Shown here piece after piece: positions 33,574 to 43,354 of a stretch of DNA of 64,000 nt. The DNA is taken from the NCBI RefSeq assembly GCF_001602525.1, contig NZ_LSYT01000002.1, forward strand, positions 1 to 64,000, given 5' to 3'. The first letter of the stretch is position 1. The number at the start of each line of letters is the position of its first letter. Under the pieces are notes generated by a model. That model saw nothing but the letters and a program-made list of their open reading frames with translations, did not search any database and was not told the DNA's origin. Position numbers and translations under genes: made by a program. Source of the DNA: Flavobacterium chilense (GTDB lineage Bacteria; Bacteroidota; Bacteroidia; Flavobacteriales; Flavobacteriaceae).

Positions 33574-34125
33574 TTAAAAATAAACCCTCACAAAAGGCAT
33601 AAAATCTGATCCGTAAAGACTTTTGTCCGGATTATACAAAACATCGTATCGTGCACCAATAGTAACACTTCCGGTTCTGTAACCTGCTCCCAGATATAAA
33701 GCGGTATTCCAGTAATTATCAGAATAACTTGGTCTGTAATTAGTAGCATTGTAATCTGTATTGACCCTCACCTGCTCTAATTCTGCAGACAACTGAATTT
33801 CAGGAATTGGATTGACAAGTCCAACCAGACTTCCTCCATAAACAAAGGAATTATAATAACTTTTTGAAGACAAATAACCAAATTGCAGTCCAACACCTAC
33901 AGCTACAATTTCGTTTACATTATAAATGGCACTTGGCATTACCGAAATATCAGTGTAGCCCGAACCAATTCCCACACCAAGACCACCTCCAAACTGAACT
34001 TTATCCCAGAAATGATTACTGTTATCTATAATGTATTTTTGCTGTGCATTTAGAGAACCTGAAAACACCAACACCAAAATCACAAAAAAAGATTTGAAAA
34101 CGATTGAAATTTGATTATTATTCAT
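33574..34125 (-). CDS. outer-membrane beta-barrel-like protein
   Basis: The start is taken at the ATG at 34125 (183 residues). The frame extends to 34221, but that would overlap the sucA promoter and bury the signal peptide (MNNNQISIVFKSFFVILVLVFSGSLNAQ). The rest alternates glycine and aromatic residues (FGGGLGVGIGSGYTDISVMPS, LYLGAGYRTGSVTIGARYDVLY) and ends in FMPFVRVYF, a barrel-like terminal strand. The function is unknown. It is divergent from sucA. Confidence 0.72.
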   Translation of the reverse strand: MNNNQISIVFKSFFVILVLVFSGSLNAQQKYIIDNSNHFWDKVQFGGGLGVGIGSGYTDISVMPSAIYNVNEIVAVGVGLQFGYLSSKSYYNSFVYGGSLVGLVNPIPEIQLSAELEQVRVNTDYNATNYRPSYSDNYWNTALYLGAGYRTGSVTIGARYDVLYNPDKSLYGSDFMPFVRVYF

Positions 34126-34197
34126 AGTTAAGTCTATTTTTAACAAATTTTTACGTAAAAGTACGTAAAAAAAGGATTTAAATAAATGCGATTGTTG

Positions 34198-34205
34198 TAC
34201 TTTTG
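34198..34205 (+). promoter_or_regulatory. -7 box of sucA
   Basis: TACTTTTG fits TAnnTTTG and lies 37 bp before the chosen ATG at 34242. Because it overlaps the longer frame's TTG, it supports the downstream start. Confidence 0.55.
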
Positions 34206-34241
34206 CCATTCTATTTAACAAAAAGTATATTCACTAATATT

Positions 34242-37016
34242 ATGGATAGGTTTTCATTTTTAAATGCAGCGCATACCGAGTTTTTTGCACAATTATACGA
34301 TCAATATTTAGTTAACCCAGACAGCGTTGAGCCTAGCTGGAGAAGTTTCTTTCAAGGTTTTGACTTTGGACAAACGACTTATAATGACGAAAATCCAGTG
34401 CAAACGATTGTTGAGTATGTGACTAGCCCAAACACAGATTACAGTCAGGTTTCAGACAAACTGCAAAAAGAATTTAACGTTCTAAAATTAATCGATGGAT
34501 ACCGTACCCGCGGACATTTGTTTACCAAAACAAATCCGGTTCGTGACCGCAGAACTTCATCTCCAACTTTAGACATCGAAAACTTCGGATTATCATCAGC
34601 TGACCTTTCAACTGTTTTTGATGCTGCACAAACAATCGGAATTCCACCTTCTTCACTAGAAGCTATCGTAAATCGTCTTAAAGCTATTTACTGCCAGCAT
34701 ATTGGTATCGAATATATGTACATCAGGAATCCTGGTGTTGTAAAATGGATTCAGGAAAAATTAGCTGTAAATGTTAACCAGCCTAATTTCTCTACAGAAG
34801 AAAAGAAAACGATCTTAAATAAATTAAATGAAGCTGTTTCTTTCGAGAACTTCCTTCACACTAAATATGTTGGGCAAAAACGTTTTTCACTAGAAGGTGG
34901 AGAATCAATTATCCCGGCTCTTGACGCTTTAATCGAGCAAGCTGCTGAAAAAGGTGTTGAACAATTCGTAATGGGAATGGCTCACCGTGGTCGTTTGAAC
35001 GTTTTGGCAAACATCTTCGGAAAATCAACTCAGGATATTTTTGGCGAGTTTGACGGTAAAGATTACGATCAGGAATATTTTGATGGTGACGTAAAATACC
35101 ACTTAGGTCTTACAGCTGACAAAAAAACAAGATCTGGAAAAAGCATCAATATCAATTTAGCACCAAACCCTTCTCACTTAGAAACTGTTGGAGCTGTTAT
35201 TGAAGGAATCACAAGAGCAAAACAAGATAAATATTATGCTGACGATTTCTCTAAAGTATTACCTATCGCCGTACACGGAGATGCTGCAATTGCAGGTCAG
35301 GGTATCTTGTATGAAATCATTCAGATGGCACAGCTTGACGGTTACAAAACCGGAGGAACAATTCATATTGTAATCAACAATCAGGTTGGATTTACCACTA
35401 ACTACTTAGACGCTCGTTCATCTACTTATTGTACAGATGTTGCCAAAGTAACTCTTTCACCAGTTTTACACGTAAATGCTGATGATGCTGAAGCTGTTGT
35501 ACATGCAGTTTCTTTTGCATTAGATTACAGAATGCAATTTGGACGTGACGTATTTATTGACTTGTTAGGATATAGAAAATACGGTCATAACGAAGGTGAC
35601 GAACCTCGTTTTACACAACCGGTATTATATAAAATCATCGCAAAACATAAAAATCCAAGAGATATTTATGCAGAGAAATTATTGTCTGATGGCGTAATCG
35701 ATGCATCTTATGTAAATGCTTTAGAAAAAGAATACAAATCTGCTTTAGAAGAAAACTTAGAAGCTTCACGTAAAAAAGATTTGACTATTATAACTCCATT
35801 CATGAAAAACGAATGGGACGGATTTGTTCAGGTAACAGATACGCAAATGCTTCAAAAAGTAGACACTACTTTTGATAAAAAAGGACTGGATTCTATCATC
35901 AATACAATTTCAACGTTACCATCTGATAAGAAATTCATCAGTAAAATAACGAAAATTGTTACTGATAGAAAAACAGGATACGACAATAACACACTTGATT
36001 GGGGAACTGCAGAAGCATTAGCTTACGGATCTCTTTTAACAGAAGGATTTGATGTTCGTATTTCAGGTCAGGACGTAGAGCGTGGTACATTCTCTCACCG
36101 TCATGCTGTAGTTAAAGTTGAAGATTCTGAAGAAGAAGTAATCTTATTGAATGGAATCGAAAACAAAAAAGGAAAATTTGGTGTATTCAATTCGCTTTTA
36201 TCTGAATATGGTGTTCTAGGTTTTGATTACGGATACGCATTAGCAAATCCGAAAGCCTTAACAATATGGGAAGCACAATTTGGAGATTTCTCAAATGGAG
36301 CTCAAATTATGATTGACCAGTATATTTCTTGTGGAGAAGATAAATGGAACAACCAAAATGGTATCGTTTTATTATTGCCACACGGATATGAAGGACAAGG
36401 TGCAGAACACTCTTCTGCAAGAATGGAACGTTACTTACAACTTTGTGCAAGACAAAATATGTATGTTGCTGACTGTACAACACCGGCAAACTTCTTTCAC
36501 TTGTTAAGAAGACAAATGAAAACTAATTTCCGTAAACCTTTGGTGGTTTTCTCTCCAAAAAGTTTATTGCGTGATCCAAGATGTGTATCAACAGTTGACG
36601 AATTAGCAAACGGAAGTTTCCAGGAAACTATCGATGACAATACAGTAGATAAAAAAGGAGTAAAAACTTTAGTTTTTGTTACCGGTAAATTCTACTATGA
36701 CATCGTTGCTGAAAGAGAAAACAATGGAAGAAATGATGTAGCAGTTGTTCGTATCGAACAATTGTTCCCATTACCTGTAGAACAATTAAAAGCAATCATC
36801 GCACAATATCCAAACGCTGATGATTATGTTTGGGCTCAGGAAGAACCTAAAAACATGGGAGCTTACAGCTTTATGTTAATGAACTTTGATCTTGTAAAAT
36901 GGAGATTAGCTTCATTAAAAGCATATGCTGCTCCAGCATCTGGAAGTTATACACGTGCAAAACGTCGTCATGCAGATGCAATTAGAATGGTATTCGATAA
37001 AAATTTATTCAGATAA
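34242..37016 (+). CDS. sucA: 2-oxoglutarate dehydrogenase E1 component
   Basis: This 924-residue thiamine-diphosphate enzyme decarboxylates 2-oxoglutarate in the TCA cycle. Visible marks are the N-terminal E1o peptide (FLNAAHTEFFAQLYDQYLVNP) and the RGHLFTKTNP segment. MGMAHRGRLNVLANI and the ThDP-binding HGDAAIAGQGILYEIIQ region follow, and the transketolase-like C-terminal half has GYEGQGAEHSSARMERYLQL. I use the ATG at 34242, since the longer frame begins with TTG inside the promoter. sucB follows after a 78-bp hairpin-bearing gap. Confidence 0.97.
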   Translation: MDRFSFLNAAHTEFFAQLYDQYLVNPDSVEPSWRSFFQGFDFGQTTYNDENPVQTIVEYVTSPNTDYSQVSDKLQKEFNVLKLIDGYRTRGHLFTKTNPVRDRRTSSPTLDIENFGLSSADLSTVFDAAQTIGIPPSSLEAIVNRLKAIYCQHIGIEYMYIRNPGVVKWIQEKLAVNVNQPNFSTEEKKTILNKLNEAVSFENFLHTKYVGQKRFSLEGGESIIPALDALIEQAAEKGVEQFVMGMAHRGRLNVLANIFGKSTQDIFGEFDGKDYDQEYFDGDVKYHLGLTADKKTRSGKSININLAPNPSHLETVGAVIEGITRAKQDKYYADDFSKVLPIAVHGDAAIAGQGILYEIIQMAQLDGYKTGGTIHIVINNQVGFTTNYLDARSSTYCTDVAKVTLSPVLHVNADDAEAVVHAVSFALDYRMQFGRDVFIDLLGYRKYGHNEGDEPRFTQPVLYKIIAKHKNPRDIYAEKLLSDGVIDASYVNALEKEYKSALEENLEASRKKDLTIITPFMKNEWDGFVQVTDTQMLQKVDTTFDKKGLDSIINTISTLPSDKKFISKITKIVTDRKTGYDNNTLDWGTAEALAYGSLLTEGFDVRISGQDVERGTFSHRHAVVKVEDSEEEVILLNGIENKKGKFGVFNSLLSEYGVLGFDYGYALANPKALTIWEAQFGDFSNGAQIMIDQYISCGEDKWNNQNGIVLLLPHGYEGQGAEHSSARMERYLQLCARQNMYVADCTTPANFFHLLRRQMKTNFRKPLVVFSPKSLLRDPRCVSTVDELANGSFQETIDDNTVDKKGVKTLVFVTGKFYYDIVAERENNGRNDVAVVRIEQLFPLPVEQLKAIIAQYPNADDYVWAQEEPKNMGAYSFMLMNFDLVKWRLASLKAYAAPASGSYTRAKRRHADAIRMVFDKNLFR

Positions 37017-37023
37017 AAAGAAT

Positions 37024-37069
37024 GTTTCAAGTTTCAGGTTTCAGTTTTAACAACATGAAACCTGAAACC
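37024..37069. repeat. hairpin of heptamer repeats between sucA and sucB
   Basis: GTTTCAGGTTTCA (37031-37043) and TGAAACCTGAAAC (37056-37068) form a perfect 13-bp stem built of TTTCAGG-type 7-mers. It lies within the sucAB transcript and could affect mRNA processing or stability. Confidence 0.75.
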
Positions 37070-37094
37070 ATAAAAACCTTAAACAAAAACAAAG

Positions 37095-38339
37095 ATGATT
37101 TTAGAAATGAAAGTCCCATCACCAGGGGAATCAATAAAAGAAGTTGAAATTGCAACTTGGTTAGTAAAAGACGGAGATTATGTAGAAAAAGATCAGGCTA
37201 TTGCTGAAGTTGATTCAGACAAAGCTACTCTTGAATTACCTGCTGAAATGAGCGGAGTTATTACGCTAAAAGCTGAAGAAGGTGATACAGTAGCTGTAGG
37301 CGCTGTAGTTTGTTTAATTGATACAGATGCTGCTAAACCAGCAGGAAATGCTACAGCTGCACCAGCAACTGAAGCTCCAAAAGCTGAGGCTCCTAAGGCA
37401 GAAGTAAAAGCTGAAGCTCCAAAAGCAGCTCCGGTTCAGGCTCCAGCAGCTACAAGTTATGCAGCAGGAACTCCATCTCCAGCAGCAAGAAAAATATTAG
37501 ACGAAAAAAATATTGCTCCGGCAACAGTTTCAGGAACTGGTAAAGGTGGAAGAATTACTAAAGATGATGCTGTAAATGCAGTACCTTCTATGGGAACTCC
37601 AACTGGTGGAAGCCGTGGAACTGAGCGTACAAAATTATCAATGTTACGTCGTAAAGTAGCAGAAAGATTAGTTTCGGCTAAAAACGAAACAGCTATGCTT
37701 ACTACTTTCAACGAAGTGAACATGACACCAATCAACCAAATTCGTAATGAATACAAAGATGCTTTCAAAGCGAAACATGGTGGTTTAGGATTAGGTTTCA
37801 TGTCATTCTTTACAAAAGCAGTTACAAGAGCTTTACAATTATATCCGGATGTAAACTCAATGATGGACGGTGATTACAAAATCGCTTACGATTTTGCTGA
37901 TATCTCTATCGCAGTTTCTGGACCAAAAGGATTAATGGTTCCTGTTGTTCGTAATGCTGAATTATTAACGTTCCGTGGAATTGAAGCCGAAATCAAAAGA
38001 TTAGCTTTAAGAGCTCGTGATGGCCAGATTACAGTTGACGATATGACTGGAGGAACTTTTACAATCACTAATGGTGGAGTTTTTGGAAGTATGTTATCTA
38101 CCCCAATTATCAACCCTCCTCAATCAGGAATTTTAGGAATGCACAATATTATTGAGCGTCCGATTGCTGTAAACGGAAAAGTTGAAATTCACCCAATGAT
38201 GTATGTGGCACTTTCTTATGATCACAGAATCATTGACGGACGTGAGTCTGTTGGTTTCTTAGTAGCTGTAAAAGAAGCTTTAGAAAACCCATTAGAATTA
38301 TTAATGAATGGCGATGCTAAACGTGCTTTAGAATTGTAA
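37095..38339 (+). CDS. sucB: dihydrolipoyllysine succinyltransferase (E2o)
   Basis: This 414-residue protein has a lipoyl domain (1-75) with lipoyl-lysine Lys43 in DSDKATLE. An Ala/Pro/Lys linker (about 78-120) leads to a peripheral-subunit-binding domain (about 122-160, [15 protein letters not shown]). The catalytic acyltransferase core (about 180-414) ends with [16 protein letters not shown], containing the active-site His and Asp. It transfers succinyl to CoA in the 2-oxoglutarate dehydrogenase complex. A strong terminator follows. Confidence 0.97.
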   Translation: MILEMKVPSPGESIKEVEIATWLVKDGDYVEKDQAIAEVDSDKATLELPAEMSGVITLKAEEGDTVAVGAVVCLIDTDAAKPAGNATAAPATEAPKAEAPKAEVKAEAPKAAPVQAPAATSYAAGTPSPAARKILDEKNIAPATVSGTGKGGRITKDDAVNAVPSMGTPTGGSRGTERTKLSMLRRKVAERLVSAKNETAMLTTFNEVNMTPINQIRNEYKDAFKAKHGGLGLGFMSFFTKAVTRALQLYPDVNSMMDGDYKIAYDFADISIAVSGPKGLMVPVVRNAELLTFRGIEAEIKRLALRARDGQITVDDMTGGTFTITNGGVFGSMLSTPIINPPQSGILGMHNIIERPIAVNGKVEIHPMMYVALSYDHRIIDGRESVGFLVAVKEALENPLELLMNGDAKRALEL

Positions 38340-38364
38340 TTGTAATAATTTTCAACAATACTTT

Positions 38365-38398
38365 AAAACCTGTTCATTGCTTTGAACAGGTTTTTTTT
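38365..38398 (+). terminator. terminator of sucAB
   Basis: AAAACCTGTTCA (38365-38376) pairs with TGAACAGGTTTT (38383-38394) and is followed by more T. Confidence 0.88.
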
Positions 38399-38497
38399 CT
38401 TAATATTGGCTTAATTTTAGCTTAAGATGTTAATTTTTTAAACAAATTAAAATTTTACCCTTTAAAAAATATTTTATTTAGAATAAATAAGAATAGC

Positions 38498-38528
38498 TTG
38501 TATAGTTGGCATTCAACAACTAAATTTG
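38498..38528 (+). promoter_or_regulatory. promoter of the siderophore receptor gene
   Basis: TTG (38498-38500), 20 bases, then TAAATTTG (38521-38528) matches the Bacteroidota promoter pattern. A GTTG...CAAC repeat lies in the spacer. I see no clear Fur box. Confidence 0.6.
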
Positions 38529-38555
38529 CGCTATTAAAATCAATTCTAAATAAAA

Positions 38556-41024
38556 ATGAAATATAAATTGACAATTTCCTTTTTGAGTTTTTGTTTTTTT
38601 CTATTAGCAGCTACAACAATCTCAGCGCAGGAAAAAGCAACCATTAAAGGTAAAATATCTTTAAGCGACAAAGAATCTCCTGAAGGAATTTCGCTGGCAC
38701 TAAAAGGAACAAGATTTGGAACAACTACAGATGAACAGGGAAATTACAAGTTAAAAAATGTAAAACCCGGAACCTACACTTTAAAAGTTTCTTATGTAGG
38801 CTATACTTCAACCGAAAAGAAGATTATAATAAAAGAAGGTGAAGAATTGACTGAAAATTTTAAACTTACTTCAAATTCAGAAGAATTAACAGAAGTAGTT
38901 GTAAACGGAAGAAAAAATCATTTTGCCCGAAAAGAAAACCAACAAGTATCAAGATTACCACTTAAAAATCTTGAAAATCCACAAGTTTATACTACTATTA
39001 CCGGAGAAGTTTTAAAAGAACAAGTTGTAACTACTTTTGATGATGCATTGAAAAATGCACCTGGTATTACACAACTTTGGGCTTCAACAGGTCGTGGCGG
39101 AGATGGTGCCGGATATTACTCTCTTAGAGGATTTGCCGTTCAGCCAACAATGGTAAACGGATTACCGGGATTAACAAACGGAAGTTTAGATCCTGCTAAT
39201 GTTGACCGAATCGAAATCATCAAAGGACCATCAGGAACTTTATTTGGCAGCAGCTTAATCTCATACGGAGGATTAATCAATACCACTACAAAAAGACCTT
39301 ACAAAGGTTTTGGTGCAGAGCTAAACTATACTGTTGGAAGCTATGGCTTAAACCGTGTTACTGCAGATATTAATACATCATTAAACGAGAAAAAAAGTTT
39401 AAATTTCAGAATTAACTCAGCATACAACAAACAAAATAGTTTTCAGGATGCCGGTTTTAGAGAATCTTTCTTTGTTGCACCTTCATTATCTTACGAAGTA
39501 AACGACAGATTATCATTCTTGGTAAACACAGAGTTTATGAGCAATGAATCGACTAATCCAACAATGTTGTTTTTAGACAGATCGAATCCTTTAAGAGTTC
39601 ATAATATTGCTGAATTAAAGTACGACAACAAACGTTCTTATACCAGTAATGAATTGACAATAAAAACACCATCTTATAATATTCAGGGTCAAATGAATTA
39701 TAAGATTTCTGATCAATGGAACTCGCAAACTGTTTTCTCTACAAGCTCTTCTAAATCAACAGGAAATTATGCTTATTTATACGAAGGAACAGCATACCAG
39801 CCAAAAATTACAGAAGGAATTGTACTGAACAGATTTTTTAACTACCAGGACAATACAAACTTAACTACAGATATTCAACAAAATTTTATTGGTGACTTTA
39901 AAATTGGAAGTTTAAGAAACAGACTTGTTGTAGGTTTTGATTATTTTAAAAGAACAGCAACAGATCAAAGTTCAGGATATTTTGGTAATGGATCTGTTTA
40001 TATTGGAGATAACTTAGCTTCTTTTAATGCTGTTTTTGGCCCATCAAATGGTGATACCGGAGTTTTAACAAAAGCTGCATCTGACGCTATCGTAGGAAAC
40101 AGTCCAAGAAACGACAACAAAACAAAACAAGAAGTTTACAGTGCTTATTTCTCAGATGTAATCAACTTTACACCGGCTTTATCAGCAATGGTAAGTTTAC
40201 GTGCAGACCGTTTCATTAACACAGGAGATGTTTCTACAGATGCAGACAACTATAATCAAACTGCTTTTTCTCCAAAATTTGGTTTAGTATACCAGCCTAT
40301 TATTGACAAAGTATCTCTATTTGCTAATTACATGAATGGTTTTACTAACGTAGCTCCTGGTGCAAATCGTGTAAATGGAATTTCAACTCCAAAAACATTC
40401 AATCCTGAGCACGCTAATCAATTTGAAGCAGGTACAAAACTGAATCTTTTTAAAGATAAACTTTATGCTACATTCAGCTATTACGACATTCAGGTAAAAG
40501 ATCAGGTGTATGTTATAGAAACACCAAGTTCTGATCCTGCTAATATACCAAACGATCAGACTTCATATCAAAATGGAGCACAACACAATAAAGGTTTTGA
40601 AGCTGAAATCGTGGCTAACCCAATTAATGGTTTAAATATTATTTTTGGATACAGCTACAACAATGCTATTTTAACTGCAGGTGATCCGGATTTCGTAAAT
40701 CACAGACCAGAAAGTGCAGGACCACAAAACCTGGCAAACTTATGGGCTAGTTACAAATTCACACAAGGTTTATTAAGAGGATTTGGTGTAGGATTTGGAG
40801 GAAACTATGTGGGTGATAATAAAATCATGAACAGAACTACTTCCGGAACATTTACAATTCCTGCATATACAGCATTAAACTCATCTTTATTCTACAGTGC
40901 TGAGAAGTTTACCATTACGCTTAAAGCCAACAATCTTACAAACGAGCAAATTTATGATGGATGGTCAACTATTCATCCAAAAGATCCTAGAACTTTTGCA
41001 GCAAGTTTCACGTACAGATTCTAA
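38556..41024 (+). CDS. TonB-dependent siderophore receptor
   Basis: This 822-residue outer-membrane receptor has a signal peptide (ending ISAQE) and a carboxypeptidase-regulatory-like domain (about 30-110). A plug with TFDDALKNAPGITQLW and RGFAVQPTMVNGLPG, the pattern of siderophore receptors of the FecA/FhuA type, follows. A barrel ends in FAASFTYRF. It is followed, after a hairpin, by small membrane proteins and PepSY proteins that recur next to ferric-siderophore receptors, so ferric siderophore uptake is likely. The particular siderophore is unknown. Confidence 0.9.
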   Translation: MKYKLTISFLSFCFFLLAATTISAQEKATIKGKISLSDKESPEGISLALKGTRFGTTTDEQGNYKLKNVKPGTYTLKVSYVGYTSTEKKIIIKEGEELTENFKLTSNSEELTEVVVNGRKNHFARKENQQVSRLPLKNLENPQVYTTITGEVLKEQVVTTFDDALKNAPGITQLWASTGRGGDGAGYYSLRGFAVQPTMVNGLPGLTNGSLDPANVDRIEIIKGPSGTLFGSSLISYGGLINTTTKRPYKGFGAELNYTVGSYGLNRVTADINTSLNEKKSLNFRINSAYNKQNSFQDAGFRESFFVAPSLSYEVNDRLSFLVNTEFMSNESTNPTMLFLDRSNPLRVHNIAELKYDNKRSYTSNELTIKTPSYNIQGQMNYKISDQWNSQTVFSTSSSKSTGNYAYLYEGTAYQPKITEGIVLNRFFNYQDNTNLTTDIQQNFIGDFKIGSLRNRLVVGFDYFKRTATDQSSGYFGNGSVYIGDNLASFNAVFGPSNGDTGVLTKAASDAIVGNSPRNDNKTKQEVYSAYFSDVINFTPALSAMVSLRADRFINTGDVSTDADNYNQTAFSPKFGLVYQPIIDKVSLFANYMNGFTNVAPGANRVNGISTPKTFNPEHANQFEAGTKLNLFKDKLYATFSYYDIQVKDQVYVIETPSSDPANIPNDQTSYQNGAQHNKGFEAEIVANPINGLNIIFGYSYNNAILTAGDPDFVNHRPESAGPQNLANLWASYKFTQGLLRGFGVGFGGNYVGDNKIMNRTTSGTFTIPAYTALNSSLFYSAEKFTITLKANNLTNEQIYDGWSTIHPKDPRTFAASFTYRF

Positions 41025-41032
41025 TAAAAAAC

Positions 41033-41070
41033 AAAAACACCTTTCTGTTCAGTCAGAAAGGTGTTTTTTA
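41033..41070 (+). terminator. terminator/attenuator after the receptor gene
   Basis: A 15-bp perfect stem (41033-41047 with 41054-41068) with a six-base loop and a T tract lies between the receptor and the membrane-protein genes. It probably reduces read-through so that the receptor is made in excess. Confidence 0.88.
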
Positions 41071-41083
41071 AATTCATAAAATC

Positions 41084-41416
41084 ATGATAACAATTGCAAG
41101 TCTTATCGTTTTTTTAGCTTTTTATACTCTTTATTATACCTCAAAAAGAGCCGTTTTATCTTATGATTTAGGTTTTGAAAAATGGATGAAAAGCAATCTT
41201 AAGCCAACTAAAATTATAGGTTTAGGACTTCTTTTATTAGCTTACTCCTTTTGGCTGTTTAGTCAGTCTTTAGGCTGCGGAACCTTCATGTTTCTTATAC
41301 AGCTCATGACAATTGGCAGCTTAATTATCATTTTAACCCCTCTGAAAAAAATAAGCAAATATGCTATTATTGCTCTTTTTGTACTTGTTGCTTTATTAGA
41401 GTTCTATTACAACTAA
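41084..41416 (+). CDS. DUF3325-like small membrane protein
   Basis: This 110-residue protein has four hydrophobic helices (about 1-18, 43-60, 66-84, 91-107) and a short loop with the YTSKRAVLSYD motif. I match it to the DUF3325 family, found near siderophore receptors and PepSY proteins, from memory. It starts 13 bp after a terminator hairpin. Its role may be assembly or support of a ferric-siderophore reductase; this is inference from context. Confidence 0.68.
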   Translation: MITIASLIVFLAFYTLYYTSKRAVLSYDLGFEKWMKSNLKPTKIIGLGLLLLAYSFWLFSQSLGCGTFMFLIQLMTIGSLIIILTPLKKISKYAIIALFVLVALLEFYYN

Positions 41417-41434
41417 CCTGTTTCTAACCAAAAT

Positions 41435-41737
41435 ATGCCAGCAAATCCTAAATACCTAACCCCATCATTTTGGCCGCGTTTTGCCAAAATTACAGCAGCC
41501 ATACTAGGCGGCTATTTTGTTTCGGTCAGTTTTCATCTGGCACTGGCTGCGTGGTTCAATCGCGCTGCAATCCTGATGACAATGGCTTTTAGCGGATTTA
41601 TTCTTTGGGTTGCACTAATGGTAATTGCTTTTTTAGCAAAAAGCGGATGGAAAATCTGGGGTCTTTATATACTCCTTACTTTATTTTTTTCTCTTTTTAT
41701 TTACTTAGGTCAAACCTACAATCCGATAGCCAAATAA
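41435..41737 (+). CDS. DUF3649-like small membrane protein
   Basis: This 100-residue protein has three helices (about 18-38, 44-65, 70-92) and an N-terminal WPRFAKITAAILGGYFVS segment that resembles DUF3649. It lies 18 bp after the DUF3325-like gene and 3 bp before the PepSY gene, so it is co-transcribed. It probably takes part in iron handling with its neighbours. Confidence 0.68.
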   Translation: MPANPKYLTPSFWPRFAKITAAILGGYFVSVSFHLALAAWFNRAAILMTMAFSGFILWVALMVIAFLAKSGWKIWGLYILLTLFFSLFIYLGQTYNPIAK

Positions 41738-41740
41738 CTT

Positions 41741-43297
41741 ATGAATAACCGTCATTATAATATCTATTTTCACACACATACTGTTAGCGGAATTGTGATT
41801 AGCGTGGTGCTTTTTGTGATTTTTTTCGCAGGATCCTTTTCTTTTTTTAGAGATGAAATCATCAATTGGGAAAGAAGTGAATCTACTGCTATTACCAGAG
41901 AAATCCAGTTAGACTACAACAAAGCGCTGAACAAACTTGACAAAGAGTATGTTTTGCATGGAAGAAATATCACTATTTCTAAACCATCCGTAGAAAACAG
42001 AGTTGCGGTTTATATGGAAGGTACCAAAGACACTTTGGCTCCAGCCAAACAAAAAGAAGGCACATTCTTTTACCTTGACACAAAAAGCTTCAAAACTTTC
42101 ACTTACGAAGAATCATATTCGTTAGGTGAGTTTTTATACCGTTTACATTTCTTCGCACAGATTCCGTATCCTGTGGGTTATTATCTGTCTGGTTTTACTG
42201 CCCTGTTCTTTTTATTTGCTATTGTAACGGGACTTTTGTTGCATTGGAAAAAAATCGTTTCTAATTTTTATATTTTCCGTCCAAAAGAAAAATTAAAAAC
42301 ACTCTGGACAGATGCGCATACAGCTTTAGGAATGATTGGATTGCCTTTTCAGTTTGTATATGCTGTTACAGGTACATTTTTTATGATCAAACTTCTCATT
42401 GTAGCTCCGGCAGTAATGGCTTTGTATCAGGGTGACGACAAAAAATTATATCAGGAATTAGAATACAATGATCCAGAATATAAATTTGACAATAAAGAAC
42501 TCGCGACACCTTTTAATATAGAACAGCTGGTTGCAAAAGCAAAAAGCAACTGGAAGGACTTTGAAATTACAAAAGTTTTTATTCAGAATTATGGTGATGC
42601 AAACATGCATGTGATCGTTGAAGGTGAAATGCCAAACCAAAAAAAATTTACAGGAATAGGAAAAGTAATTTATCGAATTGTTGACGGAAAAGAAATCGCA
42701 AGAAAAAATCCTGTTACCCAAACCAACTATTTAGATATAGTAAAAAATGTTTTGTACCGAATTCATTTTGGCGATTATGGCGGATATGCCTTAAAAATTA
42801 TAAGTTTTGTTCTGGGAATTATTACCTGTTTTGTAATCATTTCGGGGGTTATGATTTGGCTTGTTGCCAGACAAAAAAATAATTTACCGGAGAAAAAACG
42901 TCGTTTTAATGCAGCAGTTGTTCGCATTTATCTTGCCATTTGTTTAAGCATGTATCCAATTACAGCACTTGCTTTTATTGTTACCAAAATATTTTATCCA
43001 TTAACTCAAAATGATCTCTATTGGGTTTATTTTAGTGGATGGCTAATTCTTACGATCTTTTTTATTCTTAAAAAGAATGATACTTTTACCAATAAGTTCT
43101 GTTTAATTTCGGGAAGTATTTTAGGTTTCCTAATCCCGATAACAAACGGGATTGTTTCAGGAAACTGGTTTTGGACATCATTTATAGAGAATAAAATCCA
43201 GGTTTTCTTTATAGATGCTTTCTGGATTGTGTTGGCTTCTATAACGCTTTATGTTGCTTTTTCATTAAAACCTAAAGTTCCTGCTTCTCAAAAATAA
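41741..43297 (+). CDS. PepSY-associated membrane protein, 518 residues
   Basis: The protein has an N-terminal helix (about 15-35) and PepSY-like periplasmic loops. The helices in the middle (about 140-165 and 350-375) carry histidines that could bind haem (HFFAQIPYPVGYY, RIHFGDYGGYA), and further helices lie at the end. Such PepSY_TM proteins are thought to act as ferric reductases for siderophores, but that is not shown here. It is third in the membrane cluster after the receptor. Confidence 0.82.
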   Translation: MNNRHYNIYFHTHTVSGIVISVVLFVIFFAGSFSFFRDEIINWERSESTAITREIQLDYNKALNKLDKEYVLHGRNITISKPSVENRVAVYMEGTKDTLAPAKQKEGTFFYLDTKSFKTFTYEESYSLGEFLYRLHFFAQIPYPVGYYLSGFTALFFLFAIVTGLLLHWKKIVSNFYIFRPKEKLKTLWTDAHTALGMIGLPFQFVYAVTGTFFMIKLLIVAPAVMALYQGDDKKLYQELEYNDPEYKFDNKELATPFNIEQLVAKAKSNWKDFEITKVFIQNYGDANMHVIVEGEMPNQKKFTGIGKVIYRIVDGKEIARKNPVTQTNYLDIVKNVLYRIHFGDYGGYALKIISFVLGIITCFVIISGVMIWLVARQKNNLPEKKRRFNAAVVRIYLAICLSMYPITALAFIVTKIFYPLTQNDLYWVYFSGWLILTIFFILKKNDTFTNKFCLISGSILGFLIPITNGIVSGNWFWTSFIENKIQVFFIDAFWIVLASITLYVAFSLKPKVPASQK

Positions 43298-43354
43298 TTG
43301 AAATAATTTGTGCCTAACTGATTTAGCGTATACTTTTACGGTTTGATTCAGAAA

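Noticed and set aside
34203..34241. Longer N-terminus of SucA starting at TTG 34203
   Set aside because: The TTG lies in the -7 box and the extra residues do not look like E1; the ATG at 34242 begins the conserved peptide.
36620..36640. GGAAACT within sucA, and again near 47880 in aspS, as TetR sites
   Set aside because: They are single half-sites inside coding sequence without the AGTTTCC partner at 14 bases.
38505..38520. GTTG-GCATT-CAAC as an iron-regulator (Fur-like) box before the siderophore receptor
   Set aside because: It is short and does not resemble any Fur or DtxR consensus; kept only as a note in the promoter entry.
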